The notes beneath the pieces are model-generated. The model was not told where the DNA came from. It saw only the letters and a program-made list of their open reading frames with translations, and searched no databases. A DNA stretch of 64,000 nucleotides from Sipunculus nudus (lineage: Eukaryota; Annelida; Sipuncula; Golfingiida; Sipunculidae): assembly GCA_026874595.1 (NCBI GenBank), contig CM049317.1, positions 34,686,901 to 34,750,900 on the forward strand, read 5' to 3'. The position numbers were made by a program, and so were the translations under genes. How positions within the stretch are numbered: position 1 is the first letter of the stretch; the number at the start of each line of letters is the position of its first letter. This document shows positions 34,858 to 48,052 of the stretch, in pieces.

Positions 34858-37800
34858 TTAAAGACCCTTTGGGCTAAGTGGTAACCTTAAACAAATGTTT
34901 TTCAATTCAGGATCATGTTTACTTTCTTTACAACTGTGACCAGGATCTACAAGTCTTTGTTGTGCTTCCTCTGTATTACTTACACCAGGCGAACTTTGAA
35001 CTTTTATTGGTTCGTTACAATAATTATCATAGTTTATGTCAGAGAGGTGACGTAGTTTTAAATCAGCCCTAAATAAATGTATGTCCCTCAATCTGGTTTC
35101 AAGCAAAAACTCTGCGCATTGATACTTGAAGGGGTAGTCCTTGCTTGAGTCGGGCAGTGTCACAATCTGGAAAGGAAAGAATATATAGAATCATTAATTA
35201 TACTAAATGAAACAATTCATCCTGGTCCTCCGAAGCTGATATATTTTCAAAAATAACAGTTTATTATACATTTACACATTTTGACACATACAAGTGTGTA
35301 AATATTTGCTTTACTATCACGTGGGGTGTGTGCACACGAATTAAATTAGTGGTATACAAACATTTGTTTTACATTTGAATATTAACTTGATATATTTCAC
35401 ATGGATTGTACAACTAGCTGATAAGAGGCACTGTGATACGTGATATGAGGATCACACTATGGCTCACATGGCGGCGTCTTTAGGGGATTGAGGTAAAAAA
35501 GAACACGACCTTAGACGGGCCACTCTCATGGAAAAATTCGGGGATGGAACCCGGGTCGCCAGCTGAGAGAGCCGAGCGTTTTATCCTCGACCGTCCAGGC
35601 ATTTGACATTTAACCTGTGACATCCTCCTTTTAATGTGTATGCTAAAGGGCAGTTCACGTGGCCGGTTTCGTGAAATTAAAAAAAAAGCAAAAACAAAGC
35701 TGTCAGGGTTTAATAAGGGCATGGTGATGTGACACAAATTATTCAGGGGACGAGTTTCATCTATTAATAAGTGGCATGATTCTTTTCATGCAGTGAAAAG
35801 ACGGTTATGAATGATAACTACAGGTTGCACAAGAGGAAAGTACTGACAAAGAGGCATGGCCTATGACATTATGGACAGACATTCACAACTTTTGATTAAA
35901 TCTGTGAGGGTTTGTCTGTCAACTTTGTTTGACCTTTTTTCGGATACACATAATTGTCTGCTTTAAAGCAAGTTTACTTGATGTGCAAAAGCGAAAAAAA
36001 AATCCGTGAAGTCAAGCGTCATTGTCACGCATTTTTTCGATCGCATCCAGGCTTCCAGGTTTTCACGGATTGGGCATGGCGAACCATGTATTTGAGACGA
36101 ATTCTCAAAGCTTGTATAAGCGTCCACACGGCTTTGGTACGGTGTCACGGTTACAAGATTAGAGACTCCGATGAACTCCTACGGTCAATATTGGATCGCA
36201 TACGCATGATAGCGCAGTGAGCACGGATTTCCAAGAGTGGGAGCGACCCTGCAAGTCAGTACCTCAGGACTGGCGATCGACCAGCAAAGACACCCACCAG
36301 CAACATACCCATGTACTGAAGTAGAGGGACATTCACGGAGAAGCACGGGGTCGTTACGGCCAATGACGGTAACTTTATGATATGTCCACTGAGTAGCTCA
36401 TCCGTAGTGGAACCACTGAAGTACTGAACATTTCTAAACTTCCACAGAGCTTGACGGACGAAGACGAGTAACCACAGATCATGAGGGATGACGACGGACA
36501 AGGCCGAGGATTTGTCACCACGCAGGGAATTAATGGCGGATCACCAGGGGTGGCCCTTAGCGGTCCATCCGTGATGATCCGTTCCGAGATCCGTGATGAA
36601 TGTGACTCGGCCTTAAACCTCAGATCATGAGAAATGCCGCGCTCTCTCCTCCTACCCAGCCGTGACGATCCGTGGTAGAATCAATGAGAGTGTGACTATT
36701 AAAGGGGAATATTCAGGAGCAACACTGTCTATTTTTTACACTATCAGTTCAGTTTTGCTTTATACAAAAGTTTCCCAGCAAAACCATCCGAGCACACAGT
36801 CTCAGTACCTCACATACGGCTGTTTAGGGCCCCATCACACTAGATGAAAACCTTACGGCGACCACGGCGACCCAGTAGATCGCCGTTGGTCGCCCTCAAC
36901 ATCGGAAAAACCCTACAAGTATGACTGCAATGCCGCTCTCTCCCGCTGACATGACGTGTGCTGGCGCCGCGAGCTTCGTCAGGGCGCAGACGCCAGCTCA
37001 CGTCGAATCCAACTGGGCGCATAGAGAGCGCAGCTCTGACGTCATAAGGGCAACGGCAGCACGGTGCGAAGCGTGTAAAGAGCTCACTAGGGTCACCGAG
37101 GTCTCGGTAGCGGCGGGGTAAGTGTGCTGAGCCAGCACCATGGAACGGGAAGGCCGATACTACCCCGTTCACTGGCCCTCGACCTGCGCTGTCAGGAAGC
37201 TGGTACTGCGCTGCTAGGACGATAATGTTGATCGCATTCCGATCTGACTGCGCCTTTAATCCACGGCGACCCCGCGGCCCAAATTTTGTCCATGTTAAAA
37301 ACTGGTCGCCACTCATGGCGTTCATGGTGACCAAAGCTCATGAAAACTTAAGGCCACTCTGGCTGCGCTCTACGGCGATCTGCCCCAATCCGGTGATGGC
37401 TGCGAGATCGCCTTCTCGTGTGACGGGGGTGTTAACAGCTATGTTTTTTTTTTTTTTTTTTTGCGTTATGAGTAAATAGAGTGCACTTGTGTTTACCGTG
37501 AAAAGGCCGAGTGACCGGAGGTCCGATTTTGCGGATGCAGATCCCAAACAAGAACTGGATCATACATGGACCTTCATGTCCTCTGATATCCCTCTGCTGG
37601 ATGTACAAAAGAGGCCATAGGTCGAATGTACACTCATTGTATAACCTATCGCAACATATGTGTGCGTTAGGTCCAGGACCGTCTGCTGAAATAAATGACT
37701 CGCCCAACAGAGATGGGACCCCGCATATGGGGTCACTCAGTGACCAAAACGCGCGACGTATCAGCCAGCGGGAACATGTATTACATTGGGGGGGGGGGAG

Positions 37801-39006
37801 TCAGTCAGGGCATGGCCTGAGGGATGCACACATCCCCCCGTGCCTGTGATCGCGCCCTGTCCACTATTTTGAACACTTGTGTACAGGGTAAGCCGAATGT
37901 TTCAGGGCAAAATTTTTGTGAGTACCAATTAATTTTTTAAGAGAAGATGCATTATGTTTTGGCATTTCAACATGCATAATAGGTGTTGTGGCCCTTTAAA
38001 GCTTTTATGGTCAAATGGTGATTTACGTATGCTATGATACATGGTTTCTTACCTGCTTGAGTGATACATCACGCCCAGGCTCCCAACCTGAATCATTTAT
38101 CGTCAATGCCAACTGTACTTTGTCTTTCGAATCTTTTGACGTTGCCAGTTGTAGGACTTGGAGACCAAGGTATTTGTATGAGCCAAGATCCATGGAATCT
38201 GGCTGTGGTAAATGGTAACGTAAGAGGAGTGAGAATGATTTTTCAAAGCTGTGTTTATTCATAAGGCGAATGAACCAAGACTGTGGTGGTTACAGGTATA
38301 ACACCTAGCTGATCAGGAACTAATATCAAATGTTTTCTATTAGAAAAAAAATGATTAGTTTTAAGGCTGGGGTTTACTTAACAAGATTACACACTGGCTT
38401 TGAGTTCTGAGAAAGAAAGCAAGTGTCTTCTCGAGTAACAGAAGCTTGTCCGTTTAAACCTCACAAGAGAGACCTTAAGGAAGATAAGCGGGTAAACTCA
38501 TTCACGAGAGCGATCTGTTAAACATTTTATGATTCATGACCTTTACCTCTCAGTCACATGCTAACCCATAAGTAATCAACGACAAAAAAAAAGAAGAAAA
38601 TCTAAGTCGACAGCCTTCCAATACGGATTACCGTTTCATTATTCACAGATAATGAGTGGATAAAATGATTGTTTTCTGGTAATATTTTCGGATATTATTT
38701 CGGATCCTATTTACGGCCGTTATTTTCGGTTGTCAGTTTGGATTTCAGATGATTTCAGATTTTGAATAAAAATTCAATGTAGTTAAATTTACCCTTCCCG
38801 GTCCGCTCTGGTCTTTGGCCGTAAGAAGCAAAAACACTCTAATGTCGACTTCCCAGATTACATGACCATCCACAGGTAAAGATCTTCCATAAACTGCAAC
38901 TTCAACATTTTGCAAAACATCGATGTCTCCTTTGGTCTTTAAGTCTGCCATTTCTTCGTCATTTGAAAAAATAATCTACAACAATGAAACAACCGTTGTA
39001 TATACA

Positions 39007-39074
<68 letters not shown>

Positions 39075-39311
39075 AAAGACATACGCTACCATGTATTTCT
39101 GTTACGACATGTACACTAATTTTGCCATAGTCATATTAATGTTGTCACACCATTTTTAGCGTAAGTTATTGTGTTTACTTTGTTTCTTTCACTTTATTTT
39201 TTTCTTATGCGATGATTAGTTGTTCATGGCATTTAAAAGTGACCAATGGGTTTATGTGGCTTAGATAACAACTGTTGCATTATATGTTCATAACATAAAA
39301 ATATCATTATG

Positions 39312-39371
<60 letters not shown>

Positions 39372-42300
39372 CATTACCCGATTCCTCTGACGTTTCTTCG
39401 ATCTTCGTTTGTGAAATACAATGCAGGCATATATAATCATTGCCGTTAAAAGTGTTGAAAGTGCAACTAAAACTGAAATAAAACACGACTCAATTATTCG
39501 AAGTTTGTATTAAGAAGAAAAATGAATTTAACAAAATGTATATAGGATCTGCCCGTGTGAAGCTTTTTAAATGAATTCTAATTTTAACAATATGCTCCTT
39601 ATGTATATGTATTAAATATAGTTCACATCAAACGATGGAATATCAAAGGAACATACCTATAATATACACAGTATTAATACACCGGGTTTGGTTTTGTGTA
39701 TGTCCTGATATAATGTTTGTTTCATTTCCTTCCGTCACAGTCATTTCAGGGGTTTGTGTGAAATCGTTTCCATTGTTATTGGTGGTCTATAAGAAATGTT
39801 GCATATATAAAAAAATTACCTTTAACGGCATAACCTCTATATTAAAAGAAAAACCCGCCCATTTTTATGGGACATCGTGGATTTTACTCTGGCCGTACTG
39901 CTGTGGAACACTTTATACTATAAACACCTTCACATCAGAGGGTGTGCCTCTCGGCACAATCTCAAAAATTTGAATCTGTCCAGGACTTAATTGAAAATGG
40001 AAAACAAAAATAAATTGCAAAGAAGCAAAGAATTAACAAACAGAAGACGAATTAAACAAATAGGTGAACATATGTTACCGATGAGTGAATTACAATAAGA
40101 AACACAAACATCTAAACCAATGATACAAAAGGTTTCACGGGTTTTTTTGGTAGTTTTTCACATTATAAAATATATACAGAAAATAATTGTCAAAATGGCG
40201 TCCAAGGACCATAAAAACGGCAAAACTCATTTTTTATCCTATGTTTGTAATTTTGTACTGCTACCGAGTTTATTAATCAATAAATCAATTAAAAAAACAG
40301 CATAAGTATCGCCGAGGAGTTATGTGCCTTGAAAATCTAAGTTGGCTGCTGATTACATGGCAATGTTTAATGTCTGACGTCACTTTAGATCGGGTGATCC
40401 AGTATCTTAAGCGTATCGACCCAGGCACAGCTGCTAATACTAAAACTGTCTATGTATTGCAAATACATATGCAGGGGTAACCGTAACAGCCCTGTCTCGA
40501 ACCCTCCCCTCCCCCTGATTCACTGGGCTCTGAAGGTTATTATGTCCGTGTATGGCTAGTCAATATGGATTAACTGTTACCTAAATACCTGATTTAAACA
40601 GACAACATGATGTGTTTCTTGACAGTCGACGACTCTCCAGCCGTGTTCCTGAATACTATATACAGCACAACCTCCGGCTTCTTTTGGTTCTCCTGGTAAC
40701 CATGGTGACCTCAGTCCATATGGTGTCATATCTGAGATTACAGAAACAAATTTATCGCATCATTGGAATTTTATAGCCTCATCATGCTAAAATCCAACTC
40801 ACAAATCAAGTTTATTGTTGACAATGTGTAACGTTAAAATACCAATTTCGTCCGCATGTCGTTAGCAATGTGATACGCTTTATAATACTATGTAAATAGC
40901 AAACACATGACCCATCGGTCTAGCCGCTCGGCTGATCGATACACTCCTTGAGCCAATGAGCCAGAGATTTATGTATGTATTTTTATAATGTTATACATCC
41001 ACTATGCTGAAATCCCTCTCTTATGTCAAAACTTATCGTTGTCAATTGTATGACTATGACAGTAATCATGTTTGCCACATGTGCCAAATTATATGACTCT
41101 TGCTGATCTAACATTAATTAAAGTTCGATAACTTATAAGTTGCAATTCATTTAATCTGTTACACATGACATTTCCCTTTAATTTAACAGTACATATATTT
41201 TTTTCGCTATATATTGTCAAGATGTTATGTTGAATTAAATTAAATCTTTATACGAAAATCGAAACAAAGATGTTTTAATATACACTAAATGTCATGAAAT
41301 AAAAAGCCTTATTCGTGACGAATATTTTGCTTCATTTTACAGCGTAAAACATGTCGCAAATATATACGTGTTTCTCTCTTATATATGCTTATTTATTGCC
41401 AAATGCAGTCTTAATTTATACGTACTTGTCATGTTAATCGTTGGTACCCAGTCAGTGGACCTGAGACCCACCCAGTACATTTTACACGATCTGCTGTAAC
41501 TCCAGAACCGTTGTCTCAGTCGCACGACCTCGTCTTTATGTTTTAACATTATGAGGTCGGCTCCGTGAATACTGCACGCTGAACGGGCAGCGAACCAGCT
41601 GTCAATGCCGCAGAACACCAGCACGCATGACGTGCCATATGTAAAACAGCTGTAATGTGAAAAGCCTTCAGGGCATCTGTCACAATCTGAAATAAAGTCG
41701 GATTAAAATTAATCAATTCATACCTGATTATACAGCCACTCAGAGTCATTATACCATGATCGTATGTTAAATACAGACACCATTGACGACTGTACAACTT
41801 GTGATTAATGATTAACCAATCATTATATAATTAAATAATTATTTTATGTGGCCATTTTGTAAAGAAAGACTCTCACATTCTTTTTGCTTATCTTTATTGA
41901 CAAAATAAAAAAAATACAAATCTGGTTGCAAAGTCGACTCCTTACTTTACAGCAATAGTTGTCACAAAACTACCCAAAAAAATATTAAAAAAAGTATGAT
42001 TTTCAGTACGATTATTTCATAAATCATTAAACAAATAAAAATAATCTAATTGTTAAGATCTAAATCGATTATTACCGCTTGCTCGTTAGAAAATGTATCA
42101 TATATATGCATATATATGGTAAACACATCAACCCTATTTCTTTCTACTTTCCTTGTTTATTTTGTTATTATAACTTTATAAATAAAGGGAAAACGCAGAT
42201 TTACCATTTTTTTCACATATGAATCCGATATGTTGTTGGTAACAGTTTTGGTATTCGAGTGTCAGATCTCGAGCATGCATGTACGTACAAGTATGACGGT

Positions 42301-43662
42301 AGTGCCCGTTTGGTTCAATCAAGCCGTGGGCTAGATTACAAAATGGAAGCATGTTTCAACATGACCTGTCACAGAAATACCTCATGGATCTTAAGTCGTC
42401 AAAAAGGTAACTGTAGGTTAAATATTTTCCTAAAAAATAGAAAAAAAGTCGCAGCATACGGATAATTAAAACAAAACGCTTGGTTTTAAATGAATAACAT
42501 TATTGTTAATTCGCTATACACATTGTACATTATCATTAGTTTTATTTTATTGGTATTCATCTACGCTCATTAGAACACATGACCAAGTAAAAAATATGCA
42601 AATGCAATCTCTGTCATTAAAAAGTCTTATATTTTCCGAAAATGTTTATATATACATGATGTCGATAACACCATATCAGCTTGTACCCCCAACCGAATCT
42701 CTCGAAAGAGTACAACAGGATAGCTGTAGTGGACCGAGGCACATGATCATGGGTTCTCTAAGGTTAAACTTTTGACAAAGGGACGAAACTTAAAGTTTGC
42801 ACCACCACTGCATTCACTGTTATTCATGACCATGTTTCCGGCGTTTCGGACTCAGACCTATTTTGACTAGGGGTTAAACCGGTGGCAGCCACCGGGACTG
42901 TATGTACCTTTAAAAATCAAACTTACTCAATAACTGGAAGTAAATTAATTTTTCCCTGAATTCAGAGCAAGTTGAAACCTAATTCAGGTGCTTTTCACCG
43001 AGGATGTGCGTTCACTATGTGTGTGCTCGTGCGTGTGTGTGTTTGTTCTCAATTGAACAGAATCTCTGGAGGTGAGGGCACCTCGTGAATGGGCCAATGA
43101 TGAGTTGATCATATTTTTTACGGGTCCAGGTCACGATCCGGATCCAGGAAGGACTTCTAGGGAAATTTTCAAATGCGCAGTCACATATGCACGACTTAAC
43201 ATGTGAATATTGGCGGAATAATAAAATACAGAACACTTATTATGGAAACTTATTCACCAATGGACCTGGGAATATACGCCAATAAGTAAATGAAAAACTG
43301 GTTGCGGAGTACACCACATTGAGGACCCCCAACAGGGCACAGGCCTGCATTCTGGAGAATGCATATATTCGTAGTTACTTGTATTTTAGTTGGTGAGAAA
43401 TCCTACACATGGTCAATGCACCCATCAACATCCATATCATCCTGCCATTCCAATTACAAGTGCATACCAGCAGGATCGCCGTCGAGCCAAGTCGGAGTCG
43501 AAAAGTTTCGCTTTCTTGTTCCTAACCAGACGCTGGTCCATCCTGTTCCGTTTATCAGCTTCAGCAGTCGGTCATGGTCAGATGGATCTGTCGGGAGTAC
43601 TGATGCCTGTGCCTGGCATAGTTCTGAAGCGTGTTCCCATTTGAGTGTGATGTTCTCTCTAC
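34858..43662 (-). CDS. C-type lectin-domain type I membrane receptor, multi-exon
   Basis: Phase-consistent exons on the minus strand: A ~43,662-43,397, B 42,330-42,205, C 41,686-41,426, D 40,731-40,589, E 39,786-39,657, F 39,472-39,378, G 38,975-~38,862, H 38,202-38,053, I 35,166-34,858 (stop). A and B carry the start and end of one C-type lectin domain (WLDGDPAG; CYQQHIGFICEKN). C and D carry a second (WFAARSACSIHGADL, WVGLRSTDW, WLPGEP, VVDCQETHHVVC). E is a Thr/Asn-rich stalk with several Asn-x-Thr sites. F is a membrane span (VALSTLLTAMIIYACIVF) followed by HKRRSKKRQR, a stop-transfer signal. G-I form a ~200-residue cytoplasmic tail that I do not recognise. No canonical EPN or QPD sugar-binding triplet is evident, so ligand binding is open. 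It is probably an immune or adhesion receptor (inference). The signal-peptide exon was not found, and a TAA lies in exon A (43,456-43,454). Confidence 0.7.
35510..35605 (-). mobile_element. tRNA-derived SINE fragment in an intron
   Basis: The minus strand has a tRNA-like head with GACGGTCGAGGATAAAACGC and a B-box-like GGGTTCCATCC. The same 'aaaacgctcggc' core is seen in the SINE at 62.2-62.4 kb. Only the head is recognisable. It lies in the last intron of the lectin receptor gene. Confidence 0.6.
36700..37900 (+). repeat. Dispersed repeat family R2, copy 2, split by an insertion
   Basis: Copy 2 of the family at 15,465 and 49,655. Homology runs to about 36,820 ('ctcagtacctcacatacg') and resumes at about 37,463 ('gcgttatga'). 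The intervening ~640 bp is GC-richer than its surroundings, with repeated ggcgacc/ggtcgcc words, and ends in a run of about 19 T. It is bounded by GCTGTT and AACAGC words. A poly-G tract lies near 37,789. All of it is inside the large last intron of the receptor gene. Confidence 0.65.
39008..39071. repeat. (TA)n microsatellite
   Basis: About 30 TA units in an intron of the receptor gene, ~60 bases upstream of exon G on the minus strand. A second TA tract (39,320-39,370) abuts the donor of exon F. Confidence 0.95.
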
Positions 43663-46600
43663 CTAAATATGAAAAGAATTTGACTCATTGTCTTTCTATA
43701 ATATGAAATAATTAACATAATGCAGGAAGACGGGGAAATTAATCATATATCAGCATATATTAGCATTTAATAACTTTTATAATTATTATTTTTTATTTGA
43801 AACAATCATCAAATTAAGTTTTTTTTCTGTCACAACTGATATCGTAACGAAGTCTTACTATTATCACTAATATAATTTATATAATTCTTAGTTAGAGCGT
43901 CGTCTTGATCTTATTAATTATGAATTAATCTATTGAATTTAAAAAGTCCATGGAAAATGAATCTGTCTACTGGCTGAAAGATTTCAGAAAGTGATCATAT
44001 ATACATTATACGCTGGCTGTGCTTGTTGATTATTATAAGTAGTAGTATTGCTACGATGACCATTCCACCACCATACAATAAAAAATGTCAGAATATGTGT
44101 TCTTGAAACGTTTGGAAGCATAATAATACTATATATTATTAATTCGTCTTACCTCTGATCAAACGTTATTAAGTAATGATACACGATCAGTGTGATGAAC
44201 AAGGGGAAATAATTTCAGAGCTGCATTAGAAAGCACCTGCGGACTCTGATGTCAGCTGTTAGGGCTTTGAAGTCGTTTGTCGGACGCTTTGGACGTCCAT
44301 CGCATATGAAAACTCCCAAAATTAATAAGAAATTCCTAGATTTCAAGAAGCTGGACTACAGAGACCAAAGACAGATGAAACCCTCATATAAACACAGAGC
44401 TATGACAGCCCTCGCGTTGGTTGCCTTACCACTCGAAGACTAATTCATTGGCGTGAAGCTGTAGTGTACCTAGAAACACATAATTCCATATACACACCGT
44501 GTTTACAGACGTAGCTACTTTACAGCAGTAGCTACGTCTGTAGTGTCAGAGGTCACAAATCCAGCTGAAGTAACGTGATCAGAGTTTGGACGTGGAGCAA
44601 ATGTCGGAATTTCATAGATAATGAGCAAAAAAAAAACCCCAAAAAATCAGTCGTGTATACACACGTGTTACAGGCATCAGTACAGAACGAAAAATGGATA
44701 TAGTAAAAAATTGCTGTTTCGAATTTTCTTTTTAAACTGCAAAAATACATATATAATAGGCACTGAGACTGATATGTGTCAGGATTTATTGAAGTGACTC
44801 TTTATCATTGTGGATGGATTGTGGGAGGGATGGATGGCGAGCAGTAGGGGAATGGTTGGATGATAGATAGATGGATAGATGGATGACTGGGTAGATTAAT
44901 GGAGGAATAAAAGTGGATGGATGGTTGGGAAATAAGGGAAAACGGCTATGTGGATAAGTGGGCGGATGGATGAATCAAATAGGGGTTGACCAGACTGCGG
45001 ATGGAGCAATAACCGGTGCTCATGATCAAGATTCAGAGCTGCAAAATTGTCCCGATTAAGCCAAATTACCAGTTGAAAAATAGGAACTGGTGCATTCAAA
45101 CGCATACTAGCGTAAAACGGTGGAGGCAATTACCAACCTGTTTTTCTTCTACAATATGCCTATAATATAAACCCTATGAGCTATAATGACGCCAGTGACA
45201 GGCTGATACGAGCCAACTATGTGTCAACCTAACGTTGATAACTTTCATGGCAGGGGAACGCTCCCGCACTGGGTCGTTAATATTTCAATCAAGTGAGACA
45301 CGTACTTTCGAAACTGTTGTTATGGTACAGTTCACATAATCTGGTGACGGATGCAAACAAAAAGTTAAAGTTCAGGTATTTTTTACAAGGATACCATAGA
45401 TTGTGAAGTCAGGTTACTGACCTAAACATTAATTTGGCAAAGTTCATAATTTGTAGCAGTTTCATAATTAATCCCTTACTTAAAGAACTTAAGGGCAATA
45501 CGAAAACCCAGTCAGGGACATTTTTGGGTTGTCTCGCTCGCGAATTATTGAAGGATTTTCATGCACGATTCAAACAGAAGTGGACTAGTATTACCCGAGT
45601 TATATCGTGATTGATATTTGACTTTTTTATGTGTTTTATTGACAGTTTTAGCATTGTTCACCAATATAATGCATATTTATGTATAAAGTTAACAGAGACC
45701 CCTATTCTCGTAGCTGGAATGGCGACTAAAACGGGTGGAGGTGGGGGAGGGGGATGTCGACGCTTAGCGGAAAGCAAAATGTAACCATAGACACAGGTTC
45801 ATGTAATCTCTATTTGTAAACCCTCAAATTATGTCCCTGTGATCTATGATTATGTACTAAGCATTAAGTACAATGTGTCAAATGCAGCTGTGCTTATGAG
45901 CCATATGTTAAAGAGACAAACTCATTTGAGAGGAGTGTCTTTTCATTCTCCCACAGCCTTTAACATGAAAACTTGTCACATTGAGCTGTAATGAACTTTA
46001 CACAAGAAGAACAGCAAATTTATTGGTGTCACACGAGTGTTTGTGATATACACTGAAATTAGCATATATTAACAAAACTCATAATTTCCTTTCCCTGAAA
46101 GTAATTCGTGATCTCTTCATGTGCTTATTTATATGTCCGCTGTTTTCAATGTTTAGTTCTTGACTTTCTGTTTTAATGAAAAAGCTATTTAATAGTAGTT
46201 TTACAGATAATAAGTTTAGTAGTCATTCTGTATATGTCTCAAAGTAACGGTTGTATCAAGCTATCAGCTATACACCAACAACCTGCCAATGTCTTTTGGA
46301 TTTAACTTAAAATAGCTTAATACATGGAAACAAAGCCTTGATTCTTGCAGATTCCAGTTCACCTCCGGATATCAAACATGTAGTATTGTATTTCAACGTT
46401 GAAATCTTAAGGAAGAAAAGGTATATAAATGTATCTGTTTATATTGCTGCTGGGTTCAATTTAATTAATATTCGAATTATTTCGAACCACACCTTTCAGA
46501 TCCTAATTGCCGGTCTTCTAGGTAGACTGGTAGACCACGCATATTTGCGCGGGTTACTAGTCTAACCTTTTTCGCGGTGGTGGCGTGGTTTCCACGACAG

Positions 46601-48052
46601 GAACCTGATAGCGTCAACGGTTTGACAGCATGCGAGGCGTCTTGGTAATGCTGCCACAGGAATTTGTAACAGGCCTTTCTTCGGAAGGCATAGGTGGAAT
46701 AAATATAAATTGGCGATTTTAGCCTGTTCTAGGCCAGAATAACGCCTACTAAATACTTTTCATGCGACTGTGAAGAAATACTATAAAAACCCACGACTGA
46801 ATGATTCTAGAGTAAAATGGCTGCTGGAAAACACCTCCATGGTGTGGTTATGTTTGTTTGTATATATGTCTCCATGGATGGCACTTCCCTTAACATAATA
46901 AACGGTCGGCAAACATGTTAGTATTATGTCTATTCCATGTTAACTGAACCGTCTCTAGGCCTCCCCATGTGTATGTCCTAAAGAGCATTGAACTCACGGA
47001 CCGTGTGAAACACAGCATATGCACACGAGATAAAGAATCAAATGCTTTACATATAAATTCATTATCAGCTGCAATTTGATATTTGGCGTAATCATATGCG
47101 TGTACAGTGTTGTTAGTGTATTGCATGATGGCATGGGAACACTAAATATTATATTCCAGTTGTATAATGTAGCTAGAGAGAGGGGACATTAAATTCCGCT
47201 CGATGAAATTAATTTAGATGTTTTAATTGCTGTGAACTCGATTTTCACTGTGATACATATTACATGGTCTGTGTTGAATCTTCTTATCCGTCGGATTCAT
47301 TAAAGGATTACCTTTTTTACCACTATGAAAAAATGCCATATTTGTTATAGTCTGTCATGTACCCATTTCATATTTTGATACACCTTTTCTGTTGCTATGC
47401 ACACAAAAAATTAAATATGTTTTATAGGTATATTATATTTGTGTGTGTGTGGGGAAGAGGGGTCGGTTGGGTCAGTGTGGGCGTGTGAGAGAGAGAAAGA
47501 AAGAGCGATATATATATATATATATATACGCGTGTGTGTGCATGTGTGTTTGTGTGGGGGTGAGTGTGTGTGAGTGTGTGTACGGGTATCTGTAACTTGA
47601 TTGCTGATATTAAAAGAAACACATACTTACCAGTAACCGAGAAGGTGAAGGTCACCTGAACCACGTAAGTAAAACAACATAACTGTACATAACGGAACAT
47701 GTATGTAGTGTGTAACTGACGTGAATGACAAATGAACAACACGCCCTACATACTGTCATATATATGTAGATATGCTAAATATAACTAACAGCTGGGATAG
47801 CGTGTTCTTTGTTTGTACATATTGTTACAGATGTCTCTTTTATACTATGTGTATGTGCAGCGCTGGCATTGGCCGTTGCTGTGGCGGCATACCCCGGCCC
47901 ACGCGTGGGGTCTGACGTGTACACAGCGGTCATGCTAGTCTGAGGCTTTCTCGCCTGGCCGAGCCGGGCCGGCCCACGTGTGAACCCTGACATGTAGAGA
48001 CACAGAGTTCTTGTTCTAGATGTTTCCTGTAACGCGTGTGTACTGTGTATCA
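43663..48052. other. No gene seen; simple repeats and a hairpin
   Basis: No supportable gene. The region would have to hold the missing 5' exons of the receptor gene, but I could not identify them. It contains a perfect hairpin (44,504-44,542), an imperfect GGAT/GATA tetranucleotide tract (about 44,810-44,975) and a mixed GA/TA/GT simple-repeat tract (about 47,440-47,582). Confidence 0.4.
44504..44542. repeat. Perfect 16-bp inverted repeat with 7-base loop
   Basis: The arms are 44,504-44,519 and 44,527-44,542 (core ACAGACGTAGCTACT) around TTACAGC. There is no U-run after it and no protein nearby, so its function is unknown. Confidence 0.9.

Noticed and set aside
35954-36220. 88-codon basic frame (possible small DNA-binding protein)
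   Set aside because: No recognisable motif; it sits in an intron of the receptor gene and is bounded by a 10-bp inverted repeat arm only by chance position. Recorded but not called.
36840-37334. 164-codon minus-strand frame in the GC-rich insertion
   Set aside because: No recognisable domain, no splice context, and the length is explained by local GC-richness inside a repeat insertion.
42259-42465. Plus-strand Cys-containing frame over the lectin exon
   Set aside because: The minus strand there ends a C-type lectin domain with a proper acceptor, donor and phase, so the plus frame is a shadow.
42879-42895. Palindrome CCGGTGGC-A-GCCACCGG
   Set aside because: Perfect but short (8-bp arms) in an intron with no further context; chance cannot be excluded.
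47422-47742. His/Thr-rich minus-strand frame
   Set aside because: It reads through a GT/GA/TA simple-repeat tract.
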